Shown here piece by piece: positions 20,159 through 28,469 of a DNA stretch of 64,000 nt (position 1 is the first letter of the stretch; each line of letters begins with the position of its first letter). The notes beneath the pieces were generated by a model. It was not told the DNA's origin and made no database searches. It saw only the letters and a list, made by a program, of their open reading frames with translations. The translations under genes and the position numbers were made by a program. Source of the DNA: Sphingomonas sp. So64.6b. GTDB taxonomy: Bacteria; Pseudomonadota; Alphaproteobacteria; Sphingomonadales; Sphingomonadaceae. The stretch is taken from the NCBI RefSeq assembly GCF_014171475.1, contig NZ_CP048817.1, forward strand, positions 248,001 through 312,000, given 5' to 3'.

Positions 20159-21534
20159 GGCGGGCCGCCCGTCAGCCGACGGGTGAGCGCACGGCCGAAC
20201 AGCAGCACCAGCAGCGCGCCGATCATCGAGATGCCGGCATTCAGCATCCAGAATGCTCCCGGCGTCATCGTCTCGTACAGCGTCCCGACCGAGCCCATGA
20301 TGATGTTGCCGATGAACAGCGAGAGATAGGCGCACCCCATCATCGTCGCATTCACGTTGGGCGGCGCCGCGCGTGACATCAATGCGAGATAGGGCGGCCA
20401 GTAATAAAGGAACGCGACCCCGACCAGCGCGAAGGCCGCGAACGGGATCAATGCGCTCGCCGTGCCCGCGCCGGCGAGCATCGCCGCCAGTGCCATGATC
20501 GCGGCCGAGATCGCGGCGAGCACAGCGCCAATGCCGATCTTGGTCAGGTCGCTCGATTCCTGCCCGCGCCGAGCCTCGCGCGCCCACAGCCAGATCAAGG
20601 GCGGCACCGCGATGACGCTGAAAAATGCATCGACCGAATTGAACCAGGGGGCGGGGATATGGCCGAGCGGCGTGGTTAGATCGGCGTGGCTATCGATCCA
20701 TACCAGCCCGACATTGAAGAACTGGAAATAGGTGATGGTCTGGAACACCGTGATGCCCATCACCACCACCAGCAGCAGCACGGTGCGCCACTCCGCAGCG
20801 GTCAGCGGCACCGCCGCCACGCGATCGCGTCGACGCGGACGCTGGTCGGGCAGATAGCGCTGTCCCGCCAGATAGGTGACGGTGGCGAGCAGCATCAGCA
20901 CTCCGGCGGTGCCGAAGCCGACATGCCAGCCATAGGCCTGGGCCAATCCAGCGCACACCAGCGGCCCGAGCACCGCGCCGATATTGATCGCCATGCTGAA
21001 GATGGTGAAGGCGCGCGTCCGCCGTGATTCGTCGTCGGCCGGATAGAGGTGCCCGATCTGCGCCGAGATATTGCCCTTGAGACACCCGGACCCGAGGATC
21101 AGCAACAGCAAGGCGAGCAGGAAACTATGGTCGAACGCCATGGCGAAATGCCCCGCGCTCATCAGCAGTGCGCCGATCACCACGGTCCGCTTCGCGCCGA
21201 GCAGCCGATCGGCGATCCACCCGCCCAGGATCGGCGTGAAATAGACCAGACCGGAATATAATCCGAAGGTCTGCGACGCGAGGCCCTGCGCCGATAGCGG
21301 GCCGAGTACCGATTCGAGCGCCGCGCGATAGGTCGGCAGCCCGGCGACATTCTCGACATGGCCGGGCAGGAACAGTTGCTGGACCATGTAAAGCACGACC
21401 AGAGCGGTCATGCCGTAATAGGAAAACCGTTCCCACGCTTCGGTGAAGGCGAGATAGGCCAGGCCCTTGGGATGGCCGAGAAAGGAGCGGTCGGCAGTGA
21501 TCGAAGCAGTGATCAGCGGGGCTGGGTCCGACAT
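20149..21534 (-). CDS. POT/PTR family proton-dependent oligopeptide transporter
   Basis: About 461 residues and about 12-14 membrane segments. It has the POT signatures LAFTEAWERFSYYGMTALVVLYM early and GSGCLKGNISAQIGHLYPADDESRRTRAFTIFSMAINIGA. It imports di- and tripeptides with protons. The start is placed at the Met after an AAGG sequence; an in-frame ATG at 21555 would add 7 residues. The gap to the divergent TonB receptor is about 300 bp. Confidence 0.87.
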   Translation of the reverse strand: MSDPAPLITASITADRSFLGHPKGLAYLAFTEAWERFSYYGMTALVVLYMVQQLFLPGHVENVAGLPTYRAALESVLGPLSAQGLASQTFGLYSGLVYFTPILGGWIADRLLGAKRTVVIGALLMSAGHFAMAFDHSFLLALLLLILGSGCLKGNISAQIGHLYPADDESRRTRAFTIFSMAINIGAVLGPLVCAGLAQAYGWHVGFGTAGVLMLLATVTYLAGQRYLPDQRPRRRDRVAAVPLTAAEWRTVLLLVVVMGITVFQTITYFQFFNVGLVWIDSHADLTTPLGHIPAPWFNSVDAFFSVIAVPPLIWLWAREARRGQESSDLTKIGIGAVLAAISAAIMALAAMLAGAGTASALIPFAAFALVGVAFLYYWPPYLALMSRAAPPNVNATMMGCAYLSLFIGNIIMGSVGTLYETMTPGAFWMLNAGISMIGALLVLLFGRALTRRLTGGPPQP

Positions 21535-21837
21535 GGTTTGTGCCTTCGTTTCCATGATCGTCACATCCCAGTTCGAGCGCGCAACAGTCTGACGCACCGC
21601 GGTGATGCGCTAGGGTTCAAACGCGATCACCGCAATGGTCGGGCACCGCAATGGCCGGAATCATCCGGAGCTTTGTCCGTGCGGCCAACACTGGCAACGC
21701 CTTGGCGAATCGGAAGCTTCAACCAGGTCGCGATGACCGGCGATGCGACGTTGCCGGGGCGGAAGCATCGCGGTAGATTTTATCGTTGCGATCAATTCGC
21801 ATTAGCGATAGAGGCTCGCCCCGCTAAGGGGATCGCA
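21535..21837. other. Non-coding divergent region
   Basis: This region separates the peptide transporter and the TonB receptor. No gene was seen. Besides the Fur-like dyad near its right end it shows no repeat or RNA structure that I recognise. Confidence 0.5.
21787..21801 (+). promoter_or_regulatory. Fur-type dyad upstream of siderophore receptor
   Basis: TGCGA-tcaat-TCGCA is a perfect 5-bp-arm inverted repeat 37 bp before the receptor ATG. Alphaproteobacterial Fur-type iron boxes are often A/T-centred dyads of this shape before TonB receptor genes. Assignment rests on position and symmetry only. Confidence 0.4.
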
Positions 21838-23919
21838 ATGACATCGAGCAAGTTTCTTGGGCTTTCGGGCGCCGTATTGATCGCGCTGACAAGCGGCACG
21901 GCATGGGCGGCGGACGGCGCGCCAACCGGGACGCCGGACGGCGACCGGCGCGATGATATCATCGTCACGGGCGAGCGCGCCAAGCAGGATGCAGGTGCCG
22001 GCACCAAGACCGCCACCCCGCTGATCGAGACGCCGCAGCCAATCACGATCCTGACCGAAGACATGTTCCGCGCGCAGGGCGCGATCAGTATCAGTGACAC
22101 GGTGCGTTATGCCGCCGGGATCACGGCGAATCCCTATGGCCGCGACACGCGCGTCGACAGCTTTGCCATTCGCGGCATCGATGCGCTGCAGTTCCGTGAC
22201 GGCATGCGTGACATTTTCGGCTCCTATGTCAGCACCACGTCCGACCCGTATAATTTTTCGCGGGTTGAGGTGGTGCGCGGGCCAGCTTCGGTCCTGTTTG
22301 GCCAGGGGTCGATCGGCGGCATCGTCAACCTTGTGTCAAAGACTCCCGAGTTCACGACCCGCGGTGAGATCGCGGCAGTTTATGGCAGCGACAACCGCAA
22401 GGAGCTGCTCGCCGACATCAACGGCCCGATCGCCGACGGCTTGGCCGCGCGGCTGGTCGCACGGGTGCGTGATTCCGATACGTTCATCGACAATGTGCGT
22501 GACGATCGCGTGATGATCGCGCCGTCGCTGCGCTGGCAGCCCGGCACCGACACGGACATCACGCTGCTGGGTCTTTATCAGAACGATCATGGCGGCTCGA
22601 CACCGCAATTCCTGCCGATCGTCGGCACGCTGTACGACAATCCCGGCAATCCGCGGCTGCCGCGCACCTTGTTCGTCGGAAAGCCGGGCCATGACCGCTA
22701 TGATGGCCGGCTGCTGCAGGGCACGGCGATGGTCAAGCAGCGCATCACCGACCAGATCGAGCTGAACCTGAAGGCGCGTTATATCGACAGCGATGTGAGC
22801 TATTTCACGCATTATACCAACAGCTATTCAAATCCGACCGACCCTTATCTGGCCGGTAGCAACGGGCGGTTGATCCAGCTTTACAGCGACGACAAGCTGG
22901 CGACGCTGAACGTCTTCACCACCGACAATAACCTTCAGATCAAGTTCGATACGGGCGCCGGGATCAGTCATCTGCTGCTCGTGGGCGTGGATTATAGCTG
23001 GAACCGCTTTACCGAGCGTTATGGGTCAGGCGTCGAAACCGTCGACCTGTACAATATTGATCGTGCCGCGCTGTCTATTCCGGTGATCGACCCCGTCGCG
23101 GCGCGACAATCGCAAAAACAGCTTGGCCTTTATGTCCAGGACCAGATCCGCTTTGCCGACCGCGTCTCGGTAGTGCTCGGCGCGCGGCGCGATCATGTCT
23201 CAAGCCCCGGCGTGCCGTCCGATAATGCCACGACCTTCCGCGCCGGCATCATCGGCGAGATCGGCGCCGGCATCTCGCCCTTTTTCAGCTACACCGAAAG
23301 CTTCCAGCCGATCGCCGGGTTCAGCACCGGCGGTTCGGCGTTCAAACCCCAGAAGGGAACCCAATATGAGGCTGGTGTGAAATGGCAGCCCGACGCTTCT
23401 ACGCTGGTGACCGTCACAGGATTCCATATCCGGGAGAGCAACCGTCCGATCGCTGACCCGGCCAATCCGCTCGGTCAGATCCAGTCGGGCGAACTGACAA
23501 CCAAGGGGTTCGAGGTCGAAGCGACCCGCACCCTGCCGGGCAATTACGAGCTGTCGGTCAACTATGGTTATAACAAGCTCGAGACGAAGGACTCGCCCTA
23601 CTTCGACTATTACCCGCGTCACAACGCATCGATCTGGGGCATGAAGACGCTGCCGGTGAGTGATGCCGTCTCGCTCCGGCTCGGCGCCGGCGTTCGCTAC
23701 ACTGGAAATCGCAAGTCGGTCGGTCCGGTCTGGACGATTGTGACGGGCGACAACACACTGGTCGATGCGCTGGCCGAACTCGAATGGAGCAAATGGCGCC
23801 TGTCGGTGAACGCCACGAACCTGTTCAACCAATCTTATTTCGCTTCTTGCCTGTCGCGCGGTGATTGCTTCATCGGCGCGCCCCGCAACGTGATGGGCAC
23901 GCTGGCCTACCACTTCTGA
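21838..23919 (+). CDS. TonB-dependent siderophore receptor
   Basis: A 693-residue outer-membrane receptor with a signal peptide ending GTAWAAD. A TonB-box-like DDIIVTGERA follows, then a plug domain (TPLIETPQPITILTEDMFRAQGAISISDTVRYAAGI) and a 22-strand barrel ending in aromatic AYHF. The plug wording is typical of ferric-hydroxamate/coprogen-type receptors. The ATG at 21838 has an AAGGGG ribosome site. Iron-siderophore uptake is likely; the exact ligand is not determinable. Confidence 0.9.
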   Translation: MTSSKFLGLSGAVLIALTSGTAWAADGAPTGTPDGDRRDDIIVTGERAKQDAGAGTKTATPLIETPQPITILTEDMFRAQGAISISDTVRYAAGITANPYGRDTRVDSFAIRGIDALQFRDGMRDIFGSYVSTTSDPYNFSRVEVVRGPASVLFGQGSIGGIVNLVSKTPEFTTRGEIAAVYGSDNRKELLADINGPIADGLAARLVARVRDSDTFIDNVRDDRVMIAPSLRWQPGTDTDITLLGLYQNDHGGSTPQFLPIVGTLYDNPGNPRLPRTLFVGKPGHDRYDGRLLQGTAMVKQRITDQIELNLKARYIDSDVSYFTHYTNSYSNPTDPYLAGSNGRLIQLYSDDKLATLNVFTTDNNLQIKFDTGAGISHLLLVGVDYSWNRFTERYGSGVETVDLYNIDRAALSIPVIDPVAARQSQKQLGLYVQDQIRFADRVSVVLGARRDHVSSPGVPSDNATTFRAGIIGEIGAGISPFFSYTESFQPIAGFSTGGSAFKPQKGTQYEAGVKWQPDASTLVTVTGFHIRESNRPIADPANPLGQIQSGELTTKGFEVEATRTLPGNYELSVNYGYNKLETKDSPYFDYYPRHNASIWGMKTLPVSDAVSLRLGAGVRYTGNRKSVGPVWTIVTGDNTLVDALAELEWSKWRLSVNATNLFNQSYFASCLSRGDCFIGAPRNVMGTLAYHF

Positions 23920-23960
23920 CCCGAGTGAGCGGCGCGGCTGCCTGGGTTGGCCGAATCAAA

Positions 23961-24040
23961 CCACCTCCGTTCGGGCTGAGCTTGTCGAAGCCCAAGCGCT
24001 GCACATGCCCTTCGACAAGCTCAGGGCGAACGGTGGGTGG
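23961..24040. repeat. Sphingomonad-type inverted repeat, GAGCTTGTCGAAG family
   Basis: Arms CCGTTCG..CTGAGCTTGTCGAAG (23961-23990) and CTTCGACAAGCTCAG..CGAACGG (24010-24040) face each other around an 18-bp loop. A second copy with the same arms lies at 52252-52353. Lying just after the receptor stop and before the convergent regulator's end, it may also act as a transcript-stabilising or terminator hairpin. Confidence 0.75.
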
Positions 24041-24064
24041 TGGATGAAGCCAGTGCGAACTGCC

Positions 24065-24859
24065 CTAGCCGTTGCCGCTTGCCGACGCCCTGACCATCTC
24101 CGCTGTCGCGTCGTCGGCGGGAAAAAAGGTTTCCAGCGTCAGTTCCGACAAGGTCACGTCCTGCGCCGTGCCGAACACGGTGGTGGTACTGAGGAAGCTC
24201 AACACCTGATCGCCGGCGAGTAATTTCAGCGGCACGGCGATACCGCCCAGATCCTGCGGCCGTACATCGGCCATTGGCGGGGCCGGATAGCTTTCCAGTT
24301 CGATGACGAGATCGTCCAGGTCGGCGTCGCCGACCGCCTGCGCCTGTTGCCTGAGGCGTGTGATCAGATGGTGACGCCATTCCGCGAGGTTGACGATGCG
24401 CGGCGCGAGCCCTTCAGGATGCAGCGCCAGCCGTAGGACGTTGGGTGCCTCAAGCAGTGCCGGCGCCACGCCGACGAGGAGCGGGGCGACCCCGCGATTC
24501 GCCGCGATCAGGTTCCAGCGCCGGTCGGCCACCAGGGCGGGCCAGGGTTCGTGGCCCGTCAGGATCAGGTCGATCGCGCGCCGCGCGCCGGCCATCTCCG
24601 GATCGTCGAGCGATCGTTCGCCGAACAGCGGCGCGAAGCCGGCGGCGGTCAGCATCAAATTGCGCTCGCGCATCGGCACGTCGAGCTGTTCCGACAGGCG
24701 TAGCACCATGTCGCGGCTCGGCCGCGCGCGCCCAGTTTCGACGAAACTCAGATGGCGTGCGGAAATCTCCGTATCGAGCGCGAGATCAAGCTGGCTCATG
24801 CGCCGTTTACGGCGCCATTCGCGCAAATGATCTCCAACGTTCCGTGCAGCAACCGACAT
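24065..24859 (-). CDS. XRE family regulator with MmyB-like ligand domain
   Basis: About 264 residues starting MSVAARNVGDHLREWRRKRRMSQLDLALDTEISARHLSFVETGRARPSRDMVLRLSEQLDVPMRERN. This is the XRE HTH followed directly by an MmyB-type domain (ALVADRRWNLIAANRGVAPLL). These regulators usually control one neighbouring oxidoreductase or membrane gene. Here the divergent gene is a small membrane protein. The start at 24859 is chosen because upstream in-frame sequence does not look coding. Confidence 0.83.
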   Translation of the reverse strand: MSVAARNVGDHLREWRRKRRMSQLDLALDTEISARHLSFVETGRARPSRDMVLRLSEQLDVPMRERNLMLTAAGFAPLFGERSLDDPEMAGARRAIDLILTGHEPWPALVADRRWNLIAANRGVAPLLVGVAPALLEAPNVLRLALHPEGLAPRIVNLAEWRHHLITRLRQQAQAVGDADLDDLVIELESYPAPPMADVRPQDLGGIAVPLKLLAGDQVLSFLSTTTVFGTAQDVTLSELTLETFFPADDATAEMVRASASGNG

Positions 24860-24989
24860 GGGCGTTCCTCCGTGACAGGTGAATAGATCGGCATACGACG
24901 AGCCGCCATTACCTTCGACGTAATCGACGCGCCTACCTCGTTCGGCGAGAACCTCCTCACCAACAACGCCTGCCCAAATGGAGGACATC

Positions 24990-25385
24990 ATGACCGACAC
25001 GACCAATCAGACCGTCCGCAAGATCCTCGGCCTCGATGCGCTGACTTGCCTGCTCGCCGGTGCGGCGATGAGCCTTGGTGCGACGATGCTCGCCGGGCCG
25101 ACCGGCCTTCATGCGACTCTCTTGCTGATTGCCGGGGTCAGCCTGTTCCCGGTTGCTGCGCTGTTTGCCTGGATGGCCAGAACGCCGCTGCTCAATACAC
25201 CGCTCGTCCTGCTGGCGGTGATCGGCAATATCGGCTGGGTTGCAGCAAGTATCGCCGTGCTGCTGATGACCGAGCCGACCGCGTTCGGTGCGATCTTCGT
25301 GCTCGCCCAGGCGCTGGTGGTCGCGCTGCTCGCCTGGCTTGAGTTCAATCATCGTCCGCAGGCTCGCGCGACGCTCGCCGTCTGA
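24990..25385 (+). CDS. Small four-helix membrane protein
   Basis: About 131 residues with four hydrophobic segments: LTCLLAGAAMSLGATMLA, TLLLIAGVSLFPVAALFAWMA, TPLVLLAVIGNIGWVAASIAVLLM and AIFVLAQALVVALLAWLEF. The ATG at 24990 follows GGAGG with ideal spacing, while an upstream ATG at 24978 would overlap that site. It is divergent from the XRE/MmyB-like regulator, which is its likely controller. Function unknown. Confidence 0.77.
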   Translation: MTDTTNQTVRKILGLDALTCLLAGAAMSLGATMLAGPTGLHATLLLIAGVSLFPVAALFAWMARTPLLNTPLVLLAVIGNIGWVAASIAVLLMTEPTAFGAIFVLAQALVVALLAWLEFNHRPQARATLAV

Positions 25386-25403
25386 AAAAATCAATGGTTC
25401 TTT

Positions 25404-25431
25404 GGCGGTGGTCCCATAAGGGGCCGCCGCC
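25404..25431. terminator. Bidirectional hairpin terminator
   Basis: A 12-bp stem (left arm GGCGGTGGTCCC, right arm GGGGCCGCCGCC, two G-T wobbles) closes an ATAA loop between convergent genes. On the minus strand a T6 tract lies further downstream and on the plus strand TTCTTTC follows. This is the most convincing terminator in the window. Confidence 0.65.
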
Positions 25432-25464
25432 TTCTTTCGCGGGTCGCCCGTGGCGGGGCGGAGT

Positions 25465-27087
25465 TTAAGCCGGCACCAGCCATCCCCGATAATGGATCAC
25501 CGGCCCGATCAGCGGCAACGCGATCGGCACGTCGAACTTGAACCGCCCATCCTCGACCCATTCCCGCGCCACCGTGCGCGGCGCGAGGAACAGAGGCAGG
25601 GGGAGGCGCAGAACGGACCAGCCTCGCATTAGCATCGTCAATCCCTGCTCGTCCGAGGGCAAGTCGAAGCGGAATCGTAAAGGTCCGAAACGCTCGACCA
25701 ACTGCCCGCTTTCCTCGCAAAGATTGCTATGGAAAGCCTGGTCCGAAAAGGTCCGCGTCCAGCGCTCGACCCCATGCTCTTCGCGAAACCCGACATGCAG
25801 CGTATGCTCGCCCGCGGCCGGAAAGCGCATCAGTGCGCCGATCAGCCGGGCCAGCGGATTGCGCCCGCGCTCGACCGTCGCCCGCCCGCTCGCGCCGCCG
25901 TCACGCAGCACCTGGTGCATGGCCCGCACCTCGAGCGGCAGCGCCGCGAAACGAACGCCCATGACGCGGTCGTACAGCGCGGGCCGCTGCTCGAATTCCT
26001 CGCTCTCATGCCGGATCGATAGCCCGGTAAAGCTGGGCTCGAAGTCGGCAAGATCGAGCAGTGGTCCGGCATCGCCCGCACCGTGCGGCATGCCGGCGAT
26101 CCGGTCGGCGATGATTTCGGCGGCCAGCGTCGGAATCTCCGGCCCGTCGCCATCGCTCGCGATCAATGTCCAGCGGCGTTCGACCCTTCTGCCCGCGACC
26201 AGCCCGAACACGCGCACGACCATCGCGGAGCGGTCCGACCCCCAGCCGGCGGTCAGTCGCTGCAACGGCAACAACCACCGCGCCAGGCCGGCCAGCGACC
26301 CGAGCCAGCCCCATCGCACCAGCCAGCTCGCCATCCATAAGGTCAGGTTCTGGAACGCCAGCTCGGTCCCGGCGCGAAAGATGACCGCCGGCTTACCCGG
26401 CAGCCGGCCTGGCAGCAGATCGAGATCGGGCACATCGGCCAGCGCGACCAGCCGGTGGCTGAGCGCGGTGCCGTCGCGCAGTGCGAAGCGCTCGCGCCGC
26501 ATCTCCTGCCAGCCATGCGACGTGAACCGGCGTGCGCCGCGCCACAGGGACAGGGGTTTGCCGGCATAACTCAGAATTGCCGCAGCGACCGACGCACCCG
26601 CCGCCGCCCGGTTGGACGCGCTGATCGCCATTTCGACTGCTGTCACCCGCTCCATGCCGATTGTCAGGTTTCGAATCACGGCACCCGATAAGGCGGGGAC
26701 GCTGGACGCGCCCGATACAACCGCCACGCCGGCTTCCTTTGCCGCCCCATCAAGCATTGAGATGCCCGCGACGAAGGCGCGACCATCGGCAAGATCGAGA
26801 TAATGGACCTGCGCGTCGATACAGGCCTGGACGACATGGTGACCGCTGCCCTGGAACGGCCCGGCCGCATCGATCAGCAGGTCGGGATGATGTTCGGCCA
26901 ACACCGCGCCGAGATCGCCATCGCGATCGGCGACGACCGGCATGGCATTGGGCAGATCATCGCAGAATGCCGCCGCCTTGCCGAGATGCCGCCCCGCCAC
27001 CAGTATGTCATGCCCCCGGGCAGCAAGGCGCCGCGACAGTCGCGCGCCGAACCCGCCATAGCCGCCGAGAATCAGGATGCGGCTCAC
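25465..27087 (-). CDS. Saccharopine-dehydrogenase-like/DUF4166 fusion protein
   Basis: About 540 residues. The N-terminal Rossmann domain reads RILILGGYGGFGARLSRRLAARGHDILVAGR and is of the saccharopine dehydrogenase-like type. The C-terminal ~190 residues (VMGVRFAALPLEVRAMHQVL...VERWTRTFSDQAFHS) match DUF4166. The GTG start at 27087 overlaps the upstream DUF393 stop by 4 bp (GTGA). The reaction is unknown; a membrane-lipid or carotenoid-related reductase is sometimes suggested for such fusions, without evidence here. Confidence 0.8.
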   Translation of the reverse strand: MSRILILGGYGGFGARLSRRLAARGHDILVAGRHLGKAAAFCDDLPNAMPVVADRDGDLGAVLAEHHPDLLIDAAGPFQGSGHHVVQACIDAQVHYLDLADGRAFVAGISMLDGAAKEAGVAVVSGASSVPALSGAVIRNLTIGMERVTAVEMAISASNRAAAGASVAAAILSYAGKPLSLWRGARRFTSHGWQEMRRERFALRDGTALSHRLVALADVPDLDLLPGRLPGKPAVIFRAGTELAFQNLTLWMASWLVRWGWLGSLAGLARWLLPLQRLTAGWGSDRSAMVVRVFGLVAGRRVERRWTLIASDGDGPEIPTLAAEIIADRIAGMPHGAGDAGPLLDLADFEPSFTGLSIRHESEEFEQRPALYDRVMGVRFAALPLEVRAMHQVLRDGGASGRATVERGRNPLARLIGALMRFPAAGEHTLHVGFREEHGVERWTRTFSDQAFHSNLCEESGQLVERFGPLRFRFDLPSDEQGLTMLMRGWSVLRLPLPLFLAPRTVAREWVEDGRFKFDVPIALPLIGPVIHYRGWLVPA

Positions 27088-27515
27088 AATACGCGTGCGC
27101 GATCGGCGGGGGAGGGCAGCCAGCATGTCTCGCGCTTACCAAACAGCCGGTAGCGGTTGCTCGCGATCAGGCGATAGATCGGGTCACGCAGGATATGCGG
27201 CACCAGGCGAAACACTTCCGCCGCGCGCCATGGCCAGCCGCAGCCCGACCAGATCGCGATCACCGCATCGGAATCGGTCAGGACTTGCCGCCCATCGACG
27301 ACGATCAGCGTCTCGGGTCTGGCCGGGTCGATGCCATGCGCGCGATACAGCGCATCACCGATCGGTCCCTGCATCGACGCCAGGCGGAAATGGTGGCGCT
27401 TGTCATGGCGCAGGACGAACCGGGCATTCGCCGAACACAATATGCACAGCGCATCGAACACGATGATCGGGCCGTCGCGAGTGATCCTGTCGAGGTCGAG
27501 CGTGTCGGGCGGCAT
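27084..27515 (-). CDS. DCC/DUF393 thiol-disulfide oxidoreductase family protein
   Basis: A 143-residue protein with the family motif FDALCILCSANARFVLRHDKRHHFRLASMQ (DxxCxxC variant with a Cys pair) and the closing RYRLFGKRETCWLP. It is translationally coupled to the saccharopine-dehydrogenase-like gene, and this pairing is typical for DUF393/DUF4166 neighbours. Predicted cytoplasmic or membrane-associated redox protein. Confidence 0.84.
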   Translation of the reverse strand: MPPDTLDLDRITRDGPIIVFDALCILCSANARFVLRHDKRHHFRLASMQGPIGDALYRAHGIDPARPETLIVVDGRQVLTDSDAVIAIWSGCGWPWRAAEVFRLVPHILRDPIYRLIASNRYRLFGKRETCWLPSPADRARVL

Positions 27516-27559
27516 TGGCTGCCTTAAGCCCGTGGGGAGGGCGCGTGTCCAGCATATCC

Positions 27560-27574
27560 TCCCCGTGCCGGGGA
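27560..27574. terminator. Short GC hairpin after the SGNH hydrolase gene
   Basis: TCCCCG-tgc-CGGGGA makes a 6-bp stem in the 66-bp gap. The same core (CCCCGtgcCGGGG) recurs with longer arms at 39488-39508. It could terminate the dctA-receptor-hydrolase transcript on the minus strand, but there is no T-tract. Confidence 0.3.
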
Positions 27575-27581
27575 TTAGGGA

Positions 27582-28460
27582 TCAGCCCTTCCTCAGTTGC
27601 TCCGACGCCACTCGCTGCAACGCCACCGCCTCGCTTGGCGAGATACCCAGCTCGTCTGCCGCGCGTTCCTTATCGCCGAGCGTGCGCGGATCGACGCCGG
27701 TGATCTTCCCGAACACCATCAGCGCTTCGAGATAATAGCCATAGGTGCTGCCGTGATACTGGTCATAGGTCCACAGATCGACCTGGCCAAACGGCTTGCC
27801 ATCATAAGGATTGGCGTCGGCGACACCTTCACTCATCGCACGGGTCCAGGCTTCGCCGACCGGGATCACGCCGTCGATGTCGCGTGATGACCGTTTCGCC
27901 AGATCCGACGCCGCGCGCAGGTTGGCGGTCATCACGGTGATCGGCTTGTCCAGCCATGGGCTCTTCTTCCTGTACACCAGATCGGCGCGCGCCCAGGTCG
28001 CGATCAGCTCGACATCGACCGCCGGATTGGCGGCGGTGAACATTGCGGCGAGCAGGCCGGCATTGGCGACATGCGAGCGCGGATCGCCCGGCGCGTCGCG
28101 GTTGAGCGTGCTGTGGCCCTGCAAGATGACCACGTCCCAGGCCCGGTTGAGCAGCGCGCGCTTGGTCTGGTAATGCCGGTCCAGGCCCTGGCCGCCGATC
28201 GTCTCCAGGCTGACGGCGTAGTTCAGTCCGGCCTGTTCGGTGAAGGTCTTGAACAGCGCGGGTATGCCACCGACGCGCTCGTTGTTCAGGTCGGTCACCG
28301 CGTCGCTGCGATAGTAATGCACCGCCGAATGGCCGCCATAGGTGAAGCTGTTGCCGACGAACAGGATCGTGCGCGCCTTTTCCTGCGCTGCGGCGGGCGC
28401 GATGCTCGCCCCCAGCGCCGCTAACGCCAGACCCGTCCTCAGCAAAAGCTTGATCATCAT
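27582..28460 (-). CDS. Periplasmic SGNH/GDSL-like hydrolase
   Basis: A 292-residue protein with a signal peptide ending ASIAPAAAQ. Hydrolase blocks are visible: FVGNSFTYGGH (Ser in GNSFT), ETIGGQGLDRH (block II Gly), VVILQGHST (block III) and YDQYHGS (Asp-x-x-His). The reaction is likely ester hydrolysis in the periplasm. It is the last gene of the dctA-TonB receptor unit, 9 bp after the receptor. That suggests it trims imported esters of a C4-dicarboxylate-type substrate; this is inference. Confidence 0.75.
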   Translation of the reverse strand: MMIKLLLRTGLALAALGASIAPAAAQEKARTILFVGNSFTYGGHSAVHYYRSDAVTDLNNERVGGIPALFKTFTEQAGLNYAVSLETIGGQGLDRHYQTKRALLNRAWDVVILQGHSTLNRDAPGDPRSHVANAGLLAAMFTAANPAVDVELIATWARADLVYRKKSPWLDKPITVMTANLRAASDLAKRSSRDIDGVIPVGEAWTRAMSEGVADANPYDGKPFGQVDLWTYDQYHGSTYGYYLEALMVFGKITGVDPRTLGDKERAADELGISPSEAVALQRVASEQLRKG

Positions 28461-28469
28461 GTCGTCCTT

